Source: Alligator mississippiensis
Taxonomy: Eukaryota; Chordata; Crocodylia; Alligatoridae
Length of the DNA: 64,000 nt
Reading direction: 5' to 3'
Assembly (NCBI RefSeq): GCF_030867095.1
Contig: NC_081833.1
Location: forward strand, 77,319,395-77,383,394
Below are positions 23,901-34,800 of this stretch, in pieces (the first letter of the stretch is position 1; each line of letters opens with the position of its first letter). The position numbers were made by a program, and so were the translations under genes. The notes under the pieces were generated by a model that had not been told where the DNA came from, did no database searches, and was given only the letters and a program-made list of their open reading frames with translations.

Positions 23901-25293
23901 GGAGACTTCCTTCAGAAAACCTAGGTCTGTCTCTGCGGTGGGCATGGATCCCAAAGGTCCTCAGCCGGAGGCTTGACTGTGGGAGTGTCAGTAAAAGTCC
24001 GTTTTGATTCGCGTGCATCCAAAACGGCACCTCGCCTCGTGCGCGGGCTCTGCGCCTGTCCGCTCGTGCAAGGGCCGTGTTGTAGACTGCGCGAGCGCGC
24101 TTGTGCGGGTTAGCGGGTCTGCACGATGGAGTTGCAAACTGGGGAGCTCTTATGGGCTAGCTTGGAAGGGCTCGGGGATTCAACGTGCCCCTGCCCACCT
24201 CGCGGGCCTCGTTCTGTGCAGAGCTGAACCCGAGGGCAGGCTCTCTGGCGCAGGGCAGGCTGCACGCGTCAGTGATTCTGTACCGTGGAGGGACATGGAA
24301 GGAGGCCCTGACTGCCTCGAGACAGAAAACTGTCCCTTGTTGGACCTGGGTGTGGCGGGCACCTTGGCCTCCGCCATGTAATCGGCTCTGTGGTGTGCCT
24401 CCAGCGTGGGGCACTTTCCTGGTTGCTCCCTTCCTATCGCTGAATATTGTGGGATTTCTCCGATTAGGTTTTCCTTTAAAACATAACAATAATAAGGACC
24501 TCTTCTACTGAAATCTGCTGAGGAAGCACTACAGCTGCAATGCGGTCAGGAAATGCTCACAAAACCTTAATTTTTGGCAAGTGCGACTGCCCCTGTATAT
24601 GTGTCACAAAACAGTCTGATCTTTTGCTTTTCTTTCTGAAAGGCCCCTGCCTCACCCCGCGTGCAGTGTCTGCGTGGGCTCTGATAAAGACAGGCTTGAT
24701 CACAGCCAGGTTCAAGGTGAAATCGCTGCAGTCACTGGGCGAGGAATCCAGCAGAGAAGGGCGTGGGCCCGTGGTGCGATCGGCACGCAGCACGTGGCAG
24801 TGCTAGGAGGCCGTGGGCATGGCATGGGCCAGGGAAACCATGCTTCGTTCAGCATGAAGGCTGGACAGCACGCCCCTCAACCTGCAGCCTTTTATTAGAG
24901 TCCCTGTGTCCTGAGCCTTGGCCCCTCTGAGCTTGCTACTTGGTTATATCCCCTCGTGCTCCAGGTGCAAACCCGCGGAAGGAGAGACGAGAAGTTAACC
25001 AAAGCAGGGGGAAGGGCTCTCCTTGTTCCTGTGTTTTGGAGAGCAGAGCTCCCTGAATACACCCAGGGAGTCATGAGGGAGCATGCCGTTAACAGCACCC
25101 CACAGGCCTTTTTCCCGTGTTTTCTGGGTATGGGGCCAGGTGCTAACTCGGACTCCCCCCCTCCCTAGCCTTCATCTTGCTAACCAATACAGAGCTCATG
25201 GTAAAGGTCAGAGCTGCCTCCTGGCAGTCGGCTCCAAACACGGGGGCAAGCAGTGGGCCAGTTGTGCCAAGATGCACGTTCACACCCATCCTA

Positions 25294-25317
25294 CCCCACC
25301 CCACCCCACCCCACCCC
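25294..25317. repeat. (CCCCA)n microsatellite
   Basis: Nearly five uninterrupted CCCCA units, followed by GTGGGGGA, so a short hairpin is also possible. Confidence 0.85.
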
Positions 25318-25789
25318 GTGGGGGAGACTTCCCTCTCCCTCCACCCCCAGGTACCTTGCATAGACCTGCCTCCTTTCCGTGCAAGCTGCTGCAGGAGGAA
25401 GAAGCTGCTCCATGCTTTAGCTTTAGGCCTGGAGGAGGCGCTGACGACGTGATGAAGCCTGAGGAAGTTTTTGCGATATGACGACGCAGCTTGCTCTGGT
25501 ATGCAGGATGAAGCATCCCTGGCCAAAACGCGAGTCGTGACCCGCGGCTGCAGGAGTGTCAGCATGGGGACCGAGCAGGACAGCTGGGTACGGTGTGAAA
25601 ACACAACTGGAGGGGAATAGGGACGCTGGGAGATGGTGCTATGGGTTGGTGGTTGCCCATGTTTTGCTCTTTGTTTGGGTCATTTTTTGTTTCGGTTCCC
25701 CAAACCCTTCACCTGTGCGCCTGCTGCTCCCATCGGAGCCACTCCCAGCCCCAGGTTGGGTTGCTTTTCCCCTGCTAAGTAGCTAAACT

Positions 25790-26260
25790 GAGATGCTGTG
25801 TGTAAGAAATGGAAAGTGACAAGATATGACCGAAGCATTGGAAATCAATCCAAACTAAATGTGCTTCTTAACTATAAGTGAACAGTTGAAAACAATCCTC
25901 TTTTATAGCCATGGAGATAAATACTCTGTTTTTATTAGGAAAAAATTGCTTTGGACTGAATAAAGTCGTTTGATTAACAAGTCAAAGCAGATGGTTTATT
26001 GATGTTTCAGAAAAGAGTTTACAAGGTCTACTGAAAAAAGAGCCCCAGCTCTGAATTAACAAATTACCCTGGTATACAGGACATTGACAGTTCACTGCTA
26101 ATAGATTTATGGGCTACTGCTGGGTGTTTCATCCCCATTTGGTTTATTATGATAAAATATTGGGGCATGGGTAACCTATAGCCTTGTTGCAATATACTAT
26201 ATCGACCCTTGACCCTAAGGACCTGACAGCAAACCTATGTATTAGATTCTTAATTTGTCT
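25790..26260. promoter_or_regulatory. AT-rich block at the compositional boundary
   Basis: The GC-rich domain ends here and AT-rich, low-CpG sequence starts. It contains AATCAATCC, TGATTAACA, TTTATTAGG and TTATTGATG homeodomain-like cores and no reading frame or repeat signature. Inference: a candidate enhancer or conserved element marking the edge of the CpG-rich domain. Confidence 0.3.
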
Positions 26261-26312
26261 TAATCTAACAGGATCAGCTTCCGTGTTGTAATTATTTTCC
26301 AGAGGCAGTTTA

Positions 26313-26347
26313 GTGTGTGTGTGTGTGTGTACGCGCGTGTGCGTGCA
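26313..26347. repeat. (GT)n / GC alternating tract
   Basis: Thirty-five bases of perfect purine-pyrimidine alternation: about nine GT units and then ACGCGCGTGTGCGTGCA. It could form Z-DNA. Confidence 0.8.
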
Positions 26348-27313
26348 GGTGTATCACTGTCTACTGCACTGCCTATACGTTTGTAGCACGGTGCAGCTAT
26401 GAGATCACTGCATGAGTGACATACGAGCACCAATAGCCTGTGAAACACGAGATGACACTGATAAATAATATAATTCCCAGATGCTGGAAGTTACACACAG
26501 AAAACTTACTGTGAAGACTGAGAACGCCCTGGAGACGTCTGTCGGCTCCAAGGCATGCTGGAAATGCAGAGAATAAAACAGTCCGTGCAGAAGCCCCCCT
26601 TATTTATTGTGATATTAAATTCAGTTGCTTGCACTTGCCCTGTCTCTTTAGCATTTCAGTGTACCATGGATTTTTTATTTGCAATGCGCCAGAGGGTTTG
26701 ATAGCTTAGTTGCAGTATTTGGAGGCTGTGTTGCCTGAGAATTTGTGCATGGTATTTGGGGAGTAAAAAACGTTAGCTAGATGTTTCTGTAAAAAGACAG
26801 TGGTGAAATAGCTAACAGCCTAGGCGTTTCCACTGTTATCTTTAGGTTTCAGAGTTAACAACCTACTTGAGATGCATGTGGACCACCCACAGCTCCTGGA
26901 GCTACTGTTTCAGACTGGCGGCAGCATGCGGGTCATTGGTGCATCGGCCTTTGCTCAGGTCACAGTTACCGAGTTGCCTTGGCAGCCATAAGGGCAAGCA
27001 ATGACATCCTTCTGAGATGAAAGCTCAGCCTTTGAAGTATGATTCTGTGACCGTGGACTATGGAGACCCGGCCTGCGGTAGCCCAGCGCAAATTGTTGAC
27101 CTGAAAGTTAAGTGCCTCTGAGCACAGGTGAAGACCTGATTCCTGGGAAAAAACAAAAAAACAACCACTGCTGCGCTTAGAAGTGTTTCTTAAAATAAAG
27201 CAAGGGCAGCATGGTGAAGAAGAGCGAGCTTTCCCTGATGCCCATGGGGCCCTAACTTTGCCAGAGGCAGCATTTCCCTTTTCAGCCATTCCTTCTGGAG
27301 TACTGACAACCCC
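26348..27313. other. No gene seen; AT-rich noncoding
   Basis: Unremarkable AT-rich sequence with short open frames only. The minus-strand frame near 26.97-27.42 kb runs through the alternating RY tract and shows no domain. Confidence 0.5.
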
Positions 27314-27365
27314 TGCGCACGTGCGCGTGCACATGCATACATGCGTGTGCGCACACACGCATGCG
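27314..27365. repeat. 52-bp perfect alternating purine-pyrimidine tract
   Basis: Every base from 27314 to 27365 alternates pyrimidine and purine without a break, mixing CG, CA and TG steps. It contains the palindrome GCGCACGTGCGC (27315-27326), which has a CACGTG E-box, and GCATGC steps. It is an irregular mixture and not a simple (CA)n. It is a strong candidate for Z-DNA or cruciform structure. Confidence 0.8.
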
Positions 27366-29325
27366 AGGCACCTTATGTTCATTGGCATGAAATGCTTAGT
27401 ATGAGAGCATGAATTTGCCATGCAGATGAAATATATTTTTATAACCCTGGCGGCCAGGAGCTCTGTTCCTCTCCCCGCCCCAGAAGTTCTTTAGAAGAAA
27501 ATCCTGCTGCGCTGGGAGTAGAAGCTTGCGTTAACTCGTGTCCTGGTCCCTGGATTTATTGCGAGCCTGCCGGAGCGGTGGAGATGCCCCTGGGCTGGGC
27601 ACCCATGTGCGCAGCTTTGAGCTGCTGGCCCGTCTGCAGGGCCCTGCCAAGGAGCCCCAGCGATTACTGCGTGTGGGCTGCATGCCACGTGTGAGATCTC
27701 CCTTCTTCCAAACGTGAGCGCAGTGGCGCAGCACGTGCCAGGCACAGCGTGGCTCTTCTGCTCCTGGCTCGCAGCACTTCTGCTAATCTGGGATTTAAGG
27801 GCGCCCGTCCCCACTCTCACCCTCAGCCCTGGCTTGGGACCACATTTAGCCCAGCTTGGGCACCCCTGCCTGGTCCTTCGCTGCTTCTGTGGCTCTGACG
27901 GTGCGCCCCAGCCCTCATCTCCTGGAGACAACTATTTATCATTTTCCTGGGTGGCGGGTGCCACCTTGGTCAGCTTGCAGTATTTTGCACGGGAGTTCGG
28001 CCTGCGATGCTTTTCCTTACGGAAGGTATTTTTCACACTTGCGTTTCACTTGCGCCGTCTCCTGATGTTGGCTCAGCACTGCCGCGTGCAAGGCACCATC
28101 CTGGCCAGCAGGGAAAGTGAACAAAAGGGAGAAAAAGCAGCAGCAAGCACGTGAGATTTCCCTCGAACAAGGCGGCGGGGGGGCAACCTGGTGAATGACC
28201 TGGGGGAGGGGAGGAATACTGTGCAGTCGGAGTATGTGTTAATTTTCACCCATGCCCAGCTCTGCTAAACAATATCTGCATGCATCTGAAGATGACATGG
28301 TGATGAATGGGACACGAATGCATCTTTTATTGCCTTCACGGTGCACTTGCATTCTCTCTCCTTTTTTTTAAGGACTGGTGGACAGCTGGATACAGGAATT
28401 CATATGATTTGTTCTGCAGCCATTTCTCCTTTCTCTCCTGTAATAGGATCTGCAGAAATAATTTAAAAAGCTGAAAGGTAATTTAGTGTCGTCTTTTCCT
28501 CTCCCCCAACACTTCCTATGAGTTCACCAGGTACCCTCCAGATGAACTAATCCTACTGTAAAATATTTCAGGGCTTTATTCATCTAATTTATTAACTGTC
28601 TGCAGTTTTATTTACAGGGTTCTGGATTAACTCTGAGAGCAGTTACTATGAGATGTTCCTGCTTGCTTGTTCTCCTCTCACCGTCTTTTGGTTTCTGTTT
28701 ATTGTCTCTCTTTGTAAAGAGGGGTTCATTCATAAACTGAATTTCATGAGACTTAGCTGGTATTCAACAGAATCCCCTGTCCTTGCTAGCAATTAGTAAC
28801 TGTCTGATGCCTAGTAAGGATTAACAGCAAATTTCCTTGTAGGCATCAATCCTGCTCTTCACCCTTCCCCTTAAAGTGAAAGGAGAATGAAAGAATCTTT
28901 ATCCTGACTGAAGCCACAAAATTTCATCTGGGCCCATGGGAGATGTTGGAGCTATGCTGCTTTAGACCATGGAAGGAGCTGTTTCTTCCCTTCCTTCCCC
29001 TTTGAGTCTTTGAGCATACAGCCCTGCATACTCCATTACCCTTGTTTCTCTGCTTGCCCCTTGCTGTGGAGATCGCCACCAGGAGAACCAGCTGGATCCC
29101 ATATTTATAGCTCTTTCCAGGTCTTTCTGCAGCACTGTTCTGTTTATGCTGATGCTCAGGGCACCTCAAGTGAATACAGCTGAATGTAAGCGTTGGCTTA
29201 AGGAGGAGTTGCCCACCCTCCAGTTTGGGGAGAAGAGCCTGAGGCGGATCCCTGCACGTCCCAAAGCAGAGACTATAAACAGAAGTCCAACCGTGGTGGT
29301 GTAAACACCTCGGGATCGTGTCATC
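27366..29325. other. No gene seen; includes an AT-rich candidate enhancer block
   Basis: A small GC-rich patch at 27.5-28.15 kb carries compositional open frames only. From 28.24 to 28.9 kb the sequence is AT-rich, unique-looking and free of repeat signatures, with AATAATTTAAAAAG, TTTATTCATCTAATTTATTAA and AGCAATTAG-like homeodomain cores. It looks like conserved noncoding DNA, though conservation cannot be checked here. Confidence 0.4.
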
Positions 29326-29328
29326 TAT

Positions 29329-29596
29329 GGGCATGTCTACATGTGCAATGAGTGTGACCAAAACTCTGATGTAATTTGAGCCAGAGTATACCAACCTCAA
29401 GATCACCGTCTATACGTGTGTTTTAAGTGCAGTAATTTACTCTTGCCATCGGCTAGTACCAGTGTCTGATGGGGCTATCCTACACCGGAGTAAATTAAGC
29501 TGCTGCACTGTAATTGTGGCACACGTGTACGTGGTGATGCTTTACTGCATAGTAAGCTGGTGTACTGTGCAATATAGTGCACGTGTAGACGCACCC
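29329..29596. mobile_element. TIR element (MITE), GGG..GTCTACA ends
   Basis: The left end GGGCATGTCTACATGTGCA and the reverse complement of the right end (GGGTGCGTCTACACGTGCA) match closely. Both ends are flanked by TAT (29326-29328 and 29597-29599), a possible 3-bp target duplication. The 268-bp interior is noncoding and partly self-complementary. A 3-bp duplication suggests PIF-Harbinger, but TAT is not the usual TWA target, so the superfamily is left open. A second, shorter copy with the same ends is at 53003. Confidence 0.6.
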
Positions 29597-29599
29597 TAT

Positions 29600-31790
29600 G
29601 AGAGCTGGGTGTAGGCAGCACAGCGCTTTTGCTCTGACACTTAACAAAGCTGGTCACCGTGAAAGCAGGGCTGGGCAGTAACTTGTGACAGCTGGCATCT
29701 ATATTGGTTTGTAGTAACTGAAAAACAGATGAAAAGGCCAGCCCTTTCAGGTTATTCACTTGTCTCTTGTATACAAGTCATCTGTCTTTTGCTTGGCCCT
29801 TCTTTCATAGGTTCGGAGAGCTCAAGCACGGAAGGGGGCCAGTTAGTCATCTGTTTTGACATCCTTGTGACACAGGTTGCTGAAGGTCATCTAGTTACCC
29901 CTGTATTGAACCTAGTGATTTTCCTCCTAGGCTCTGGCTACACTAGGCTTTTTTAACATAACTGTTGAGAGCTTCTCTGTTTTGGGGGGAGGGGATGAAG
30001 ATCTTGAACACAGGTCAGTATTGATGGGCATCTTGTAACAAATAAGCATTCAGGAAAATTTGAATGAGAAGAAGAACGGGGACCTAGGTCTTGACCTGGG
30101 TCTTGATGGTAATCCTCAGACAGGGAGCAGCAGCATGCAAAATGTCGTCATCATCGTGAGACTTGGTGAAAGAGAAAACTGTGAGGAGGTACAAGATGAT
30201 GTGCCAGGCTAGTCGCATCTGTCTTTGACCAAACTCTGAAAAAGAAGAATCTCCAGGGACAGGCAGGAGTTTTCTCTGAATGAGCAATTACCTGGGAGCA
30301 GGTGAGGGAAGATCCGATGCACATGCCATGACCTGTTGTTCTTAAGAAACTTTCAGGTGTCACTTGGCTGTGCTCATTGCAGCTGTAGAGGTGCCTCAGA
30401 AAGCACCTCCCGAGGACTCCAGTAACAAGCAGGGTACCTAAGCGTGGCTCAGGAGCTGCCAGGAGTGGCGTTGAGCTGCAGCGTGTATGCAGTCAGGAGA
30501 AGCTGGTGTCTCCTGGCCTCATTCTCCAGGAGAAGGGCATATTGTGGAGGAGTGTTTAGCACCAGTGACCACATGATGTTCCCCAGTAACCTTTCCAGTT
30601 CAGGAGTGCCCTGGGTCCTGTGCTTTCTCATCAAGGAGATGACAGATTTATATCCCCAGCCAGCAGAGACCAAAGCATCGCAAACCAACCCTGCAATGTT
30701 CTTGGACCTTCTGAAGGTCAAAGGCAAGAGGGTTACCAGGGGTACTTGTAATGCTTCCTACAACCCTTCACGTGCCAGAAAACTCTCCAGGACAGGCATC
30801 TTCTTCTGGCAGGCTGTGCCCAACATGCATAGAAACACATCAGACGTGAAAGACTCATTGTGCTAAGAGCAGGCACGCTATATTAAATGCCATGTAGCTG
30901 ACTTTAAACTGGTAGGATTATGACATACTGGGCTTTTCATTCTTAAATAAGGGGTGGAACAGATGGTGCAGTGATGTGTGTTACATTGCAGTGTAACATG
31001 GATCAGAAGGGAAGTCACTGGCTCTGTAATGTACTGTCTGTGTCTGGACAGTCTCGGAGCAGAGAACTCAGTGCATTATAACTCACTGTAATGGCCTTTG
31101 CTGGATTAAAGTGCACTGAAGGAGCTGGCACACAGGAACAGTTTGTACTGTGGGAATGAGTGGAAGCAGTGATTTCCAAGTTACAGCATTACACGCTGAG
31201 ACTGTCACAAGAGGCTGCTTGCAAACTTTTAGATGATCTGGGCTCCCTGAAACACATGAGCGAAACTACAAAGCTCTGTGAAGTCAGACACGGCTGGCTT
31301 AGAAATTGCCCCCCTTCCCCTGTCCTGTCGTAAGGGTTGTGACTGGCAGACACTCTTCTCTTGACTCTGGATTGAACTGCTGGGGACCAGCATCCAAGCA
31401 TTTTCTAAAGCTCCAGGTTCGGGAACTCAGCTCTCAACCTCCTGGGATGCTGCAGTGTCATTTGTCATCTGGGATGCGTCTGGATGGTGTAGCTGTGCTC
31501 TGCAGGCCAGTAACTAAACCAGTTTTGTTCGACACTGTGTGTGGATAGCATTACAGTTGGTAGAGGTGCAGATGGAAACGCAAGCAATCCTAGGGAATAG
31601 CTAACAAATAAAGCCCCAGGACTTGTGCACAGAAGGCTGTGGAAGAAGCAAAGCAACTTTACTTGCAGCTGAGAGTGTCACAGCGACAAAGAGGGAAGCA
31701 GCTCAACACAAGCAGCCACTTGGGTGCTGGTCTGTGTTTGGGCTTGACAGCAGCTGGGAGCCCTGAAGACGGGAAGCGTCATCGAGAACC
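29600..31790. other. No gene seen; noncoding
   Basis: About 2.2 kb with short open frames only. A 20-bp near-perfect palindrome at 30979-30998 lies in a CAGTG/TGTAA-rich patch (30.96-31.18 kb) that may be the remains of another palindromic MITE; its ends could not be defined. Confidence 0.5.
30979..30998. repeat. Near-perfect 20-bp palindrome
   Basis: TGTTACATTGCAGTGTAACA pairs with itself at all but one base pair. Several further TGTAA/CAGTG words within 200 bases suggest a decayed MITE or cruciform-prone patch. Confidence 0.6.
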
Positions 31791-31825
31791 ACTTGATTTG
31801 AAGATGATCCCTACCACAGCTCGCT

Positions 31826-31900
31826 GATGAGTCTTGAGGTGGCTCCAATCCCTGAGCCACAGATCTGTCTGCAGAAGTTGCAGGTCTTTCTACAGGGGAG
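31826..31900 (-). pseudogene. LINE C-terminal Cys-rich tail
   Basis: On the minus strand the open segment ends with TCNFCRQICGSGIGATSRL and a stop shortly after. Elements of this group end with a C-x2-C ... SRIGL-x2-H type motif, probably nucleic-acid binding. The two cysteines are kept, but the SRIGL arginine and the His ligands have changed (GIGATSRLIS). It marks the 3' end of the coding region. Confidence 0.6.
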
Positions 31901-32639
31901 AGTAGGCTGCAGCTGGGATTCCTCTCCTTCCTTCCTCCATACGCTCTCCTCTGCTTTGAGGGCAGGATGCTTTACCTTGAAATGGGCTGCTTGGTTTAAG
32001 GTTGCGGCACCACTGGAGTTGATTGGCATCCAGTTTCTCCCAACTCTTGATGTCGGCATCCGTTTTCTGCCTTCAGAGTGTCCTTGTAGCATTTCTTCTG
32101 GATACTGCAAAATCTCAGGCCACTACTAAGCTAGGAGTACTGCACTTGTTTTGGGAGTCGGGCACCCACACGCAACATCTGGTCCAGGGAAGCTGGTACT
32201 TGAGGATCACTGACTCAATGCTGGTAACATAGGCTTCAGCAAGGATGCTGGTGTTGGTGTGGCAATCTTTCCATTAGATGTGGAGGATTTTCTGGAGACA
32301 TCATAGGTGATACCTCTCCAGGCTCTTGAAATGATGACAGCAAGTCACCCATGTTTCACATCTTTAGGGGAGAGTGGGAATGATGGGAGCACTGTAGACC
32401 TGGATCTTGGTGTTTTTCCAGATATCATGATGAGTAAAGACATGCCTACATAATTTGTGCACTGGGTCACTTCATCAATGTTCATCTCTGAGTGGTGGCT
32501 ACTGAGGTTGAGGAAGTGCTCAACTACCTCCAGGGTCTTTCCCTTGATGGTAGTTTGGAGAGGGAGGTCACATTCATGGTTTGAGGCAGGCAGATGGAGC
32601 ACTTTAATTGTCTCAAGTTGACAGAAAGGCCCAAAACTC

Positions 32640-33460
32640 AGTAGGCTTCTCCAGCAAGGCCTGGAGGTTTTCCTCAGTGTGCGCAAGGATGGTGCAGTCA
32701 TCAGCATAATGAAGGCTAAGGATGGTTATTTTGAGTACTTTGGTCTTTGAGTAAAAACATCCTAGATTGAAGAGCTCCCCTCATCCATTTGGTATTCAAT
32801 GCCAGTTCCAGAAAGAAGGTAGTCCTTAACGAGAACCAGGATGACTATCAAAAAAATGGAGAACAGATTCAGGGCAATGATGCATCCTTGCCTGGCCCCA
32901 TTTCAGATGACAAATGGATCTGTTTCTAAACTGGTCACAGTTCTCTGGTCGTGGAGAAGTCTTAGGACCCTGATGTACTTTTCAGGACATCTAAATCTGG
33001 CCAGTACTCCCCACAGGGCTTTGCAATTGATGGAATCAAAGGCCTTAGTAAGGTCAGTGCAGGCCATATACAAGTCCTGATGTTGTTCCCAACACTTTTC
33101 TTGGACCTGGTGGGCAGCAAAGATCATGTGAATTGTCCCATGGGATGGTCTGAAACCACACTGAAATTCCAGCAGGACTCCCTCAGGAAGAGGAAGAAGA
33201 TGGTTTAGGAGCATGTGGAAGAAAATGTTCCCTGCTATGGAAAGGAAGGTGATACCTCAATAGCTCCCACACACAGACTTACCTCCTTTCTTGAAGATAG
33301 TCAGGGATCTCTTCATTATTCCAAATTTGGAGAATAAATTCATAGTCTCAGTACTAGTTCCTCGCCATCAGCCTTGTTGATTTCAACAGGAATGCCATTG
33401 GTCCGGTAGCTGCTTTGTTCTTGGTTTCCTTGATGGCATGCCAGACTTCTAGAATAGGAG
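32640..33460 (-). pseudogene. LINE reverse transcriptase domain remnant
   Basis: RNA-directed DNA polymerase core of the same element. On the minus strand one open segment (33214-32903, 103 codons) carries LPEGVLLEFQCGFRPSHGTI, then QEKC, and DLTKAFDS, which holds the motif A aspartate. The LW...RFRCPEKYIRV block follows. Upstream (33.46-33.24 kb) are words resembling K..K.AATGP and LSIAG, which normally precede motif A. After a stop the RQGC motif follows, and further on YADDCTILAHTEENLQALL (about 32.71-32.65 kb) gives the motif C Asp-Asp pair. Catalytic residues survive but the frame is broken repeatedly. Confidence 0.78.
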
Positions 33461-34079
33461 GGTCGGTGAGGGATCCCCTTCTGGGGAAAAGACTCGATGG
33501 GTATCCATCACAGTCAACTTGCAGTTCAGGAATGCCTCAAAGTACTCGTTCCATCTAGCTTGGATGTATTCATTGTCTTTGAGTGTTGAGGCGTTCTGTG
33601 ATCACCGGAAAGTAGGCCCATGGGAAGTTGGGCTATCGATGGTTTTCATTGCCTGGAAAAAGCTATGCATGTCATGTTTGTCAGCATAGAGCTGGATTTC
33701 CTTGGGTTTATCTTGCCACCACTGATTTTTGATTTCCTAGTTCCTCCTTTGAGCTTTGGCTTTCAGGAGCTAATATGTCTCCTTATTGTGCTGAAATGTG
33801 GTGTCATCTTGCCAAGCAGATTGAGCCCTTCTCTTCTGGCTGAGGAGGGCTTGGATCTCAGCATCACTCTCACTGAACCGGTCTTGATGCTGATGGGTGG
33901 TATAGCCAGTCAATTTGGCACAGGCCATATGGATGGTGGTTTTAAACCCCTTCCAGAGTTCCTCAATGTTGCCTTTGCTTGTAGACAGGGCAGAGAGGTT
34001 TTCATGGAGATGCTGTCAGGATATCCTTATGGGCCTTCTGGTCTTGAAGAGATTTGCGATTGAGAGTCCTTCACATTTT

Positions 34080-34800
34080 TTTTAGCTGCTTTTGGTGTTT
34101 TGGACCAAGCTGGATGTTCAGGATGGATCTGACAAGACGGTAATCTGTCCAGCAGTCACTGGTTCCTCGCGTGGCTTGCTTAATATGAACATCCATTTGA
34201 TCACAAGCTCCAACAAGAGCATAGTCAAGGAGGTGCTAGTGCTTAGAGCAAGGGTGTCTCCAGTTGGTGTTGTATTTGTATTTGAAGATGGTGTTCGTGA
34301 TGACAAGACCGTGCTCCATGCATTTGCTTAGGAGAAGGATGCCATTGGCTTTCCCTAGTTCTTCCTTCCCAAAGGTGCCATTCCAGAGTTCCAGGTCACA
34401 TCCAATTCTGGTGTTAAGTCACTGAGAGGAATGATCTTGTCCTCCTTGTGAGTATTAGTCAGAACATGGTCAAGGTCGGAGTAAACCTGTTCCTTGGCAT
34501 CAGCTTCAAGCATTGGGGCAGTGGCATACTGGTGGTTGTGGCACACTGATGACGGTGGCATACTTGTTTTTGCTGAGCTTAAGAGGGAGGGTCATAAGAT
34601 GGGCATTAATGCCCACAGGAAACTGTAAGTTGGCTGCTGATTCTTGATGGTGAAGTTGCCGTCCTGAACACAGCTGTCCTGGTTTTCCCCCTCTTCTTCC
34701 CTCAGCTGACCCTTATCCAGTTGTCTTGTCTCCCTCAGAGCTGCAATGTTGATGCATCTCGCTAGTTCCCTGGAGGCGACGGCGGTCCTTCGTTCTGGTC
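34080..34800 (-). pseudogene. LINE endonuclease domain remnant
   Basis: This is an apurinic-like (EEP-fold) endonuclease that nicks target DNA during retrotransposition. The minus strand starts with ERRTAVASRELARCINIAAL, then GQL (34.8-34.69 kb). After frameshifts come LSKNKYATVIS-like text, YSDLDHVLTNTHKEDKIIPL and a damaged GDFNAR-type block (34.56-34.42 kb). Further on are ITNTIF-, WRHP- and HLLDY-like words, and DCWTDYRLVRS at about 34.15 kb, the His/Asp region of the family. The family's catalytic GDxN reads SDLT here and at least three frame changes occur, so it is dead. Confidence 0.72.

Larger units (their letters stand above)
15617..25290. other. GC/CpG-rich noncoding stretch, no gene seen
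   Basis: About 9.7 kb of GC-rich, CpG-retaining sequence with no recognised gene or transposon. Long frames on both strands lack domains, overlap, and have no flanking splice or promoter logic. AT-rich interludes at 17.79-17.86 kb, 20.58-20.95 kb and 23.7-23.9 kb are the most likely to be constrained noncoding elements. Microsatellites are scarce. Confidence 0.5.

Noticed and set aside
31306..32129. Plus-strand open frames over the LINE 3' part
   Set aside because: They are antisense shadows of the minus-strand element.
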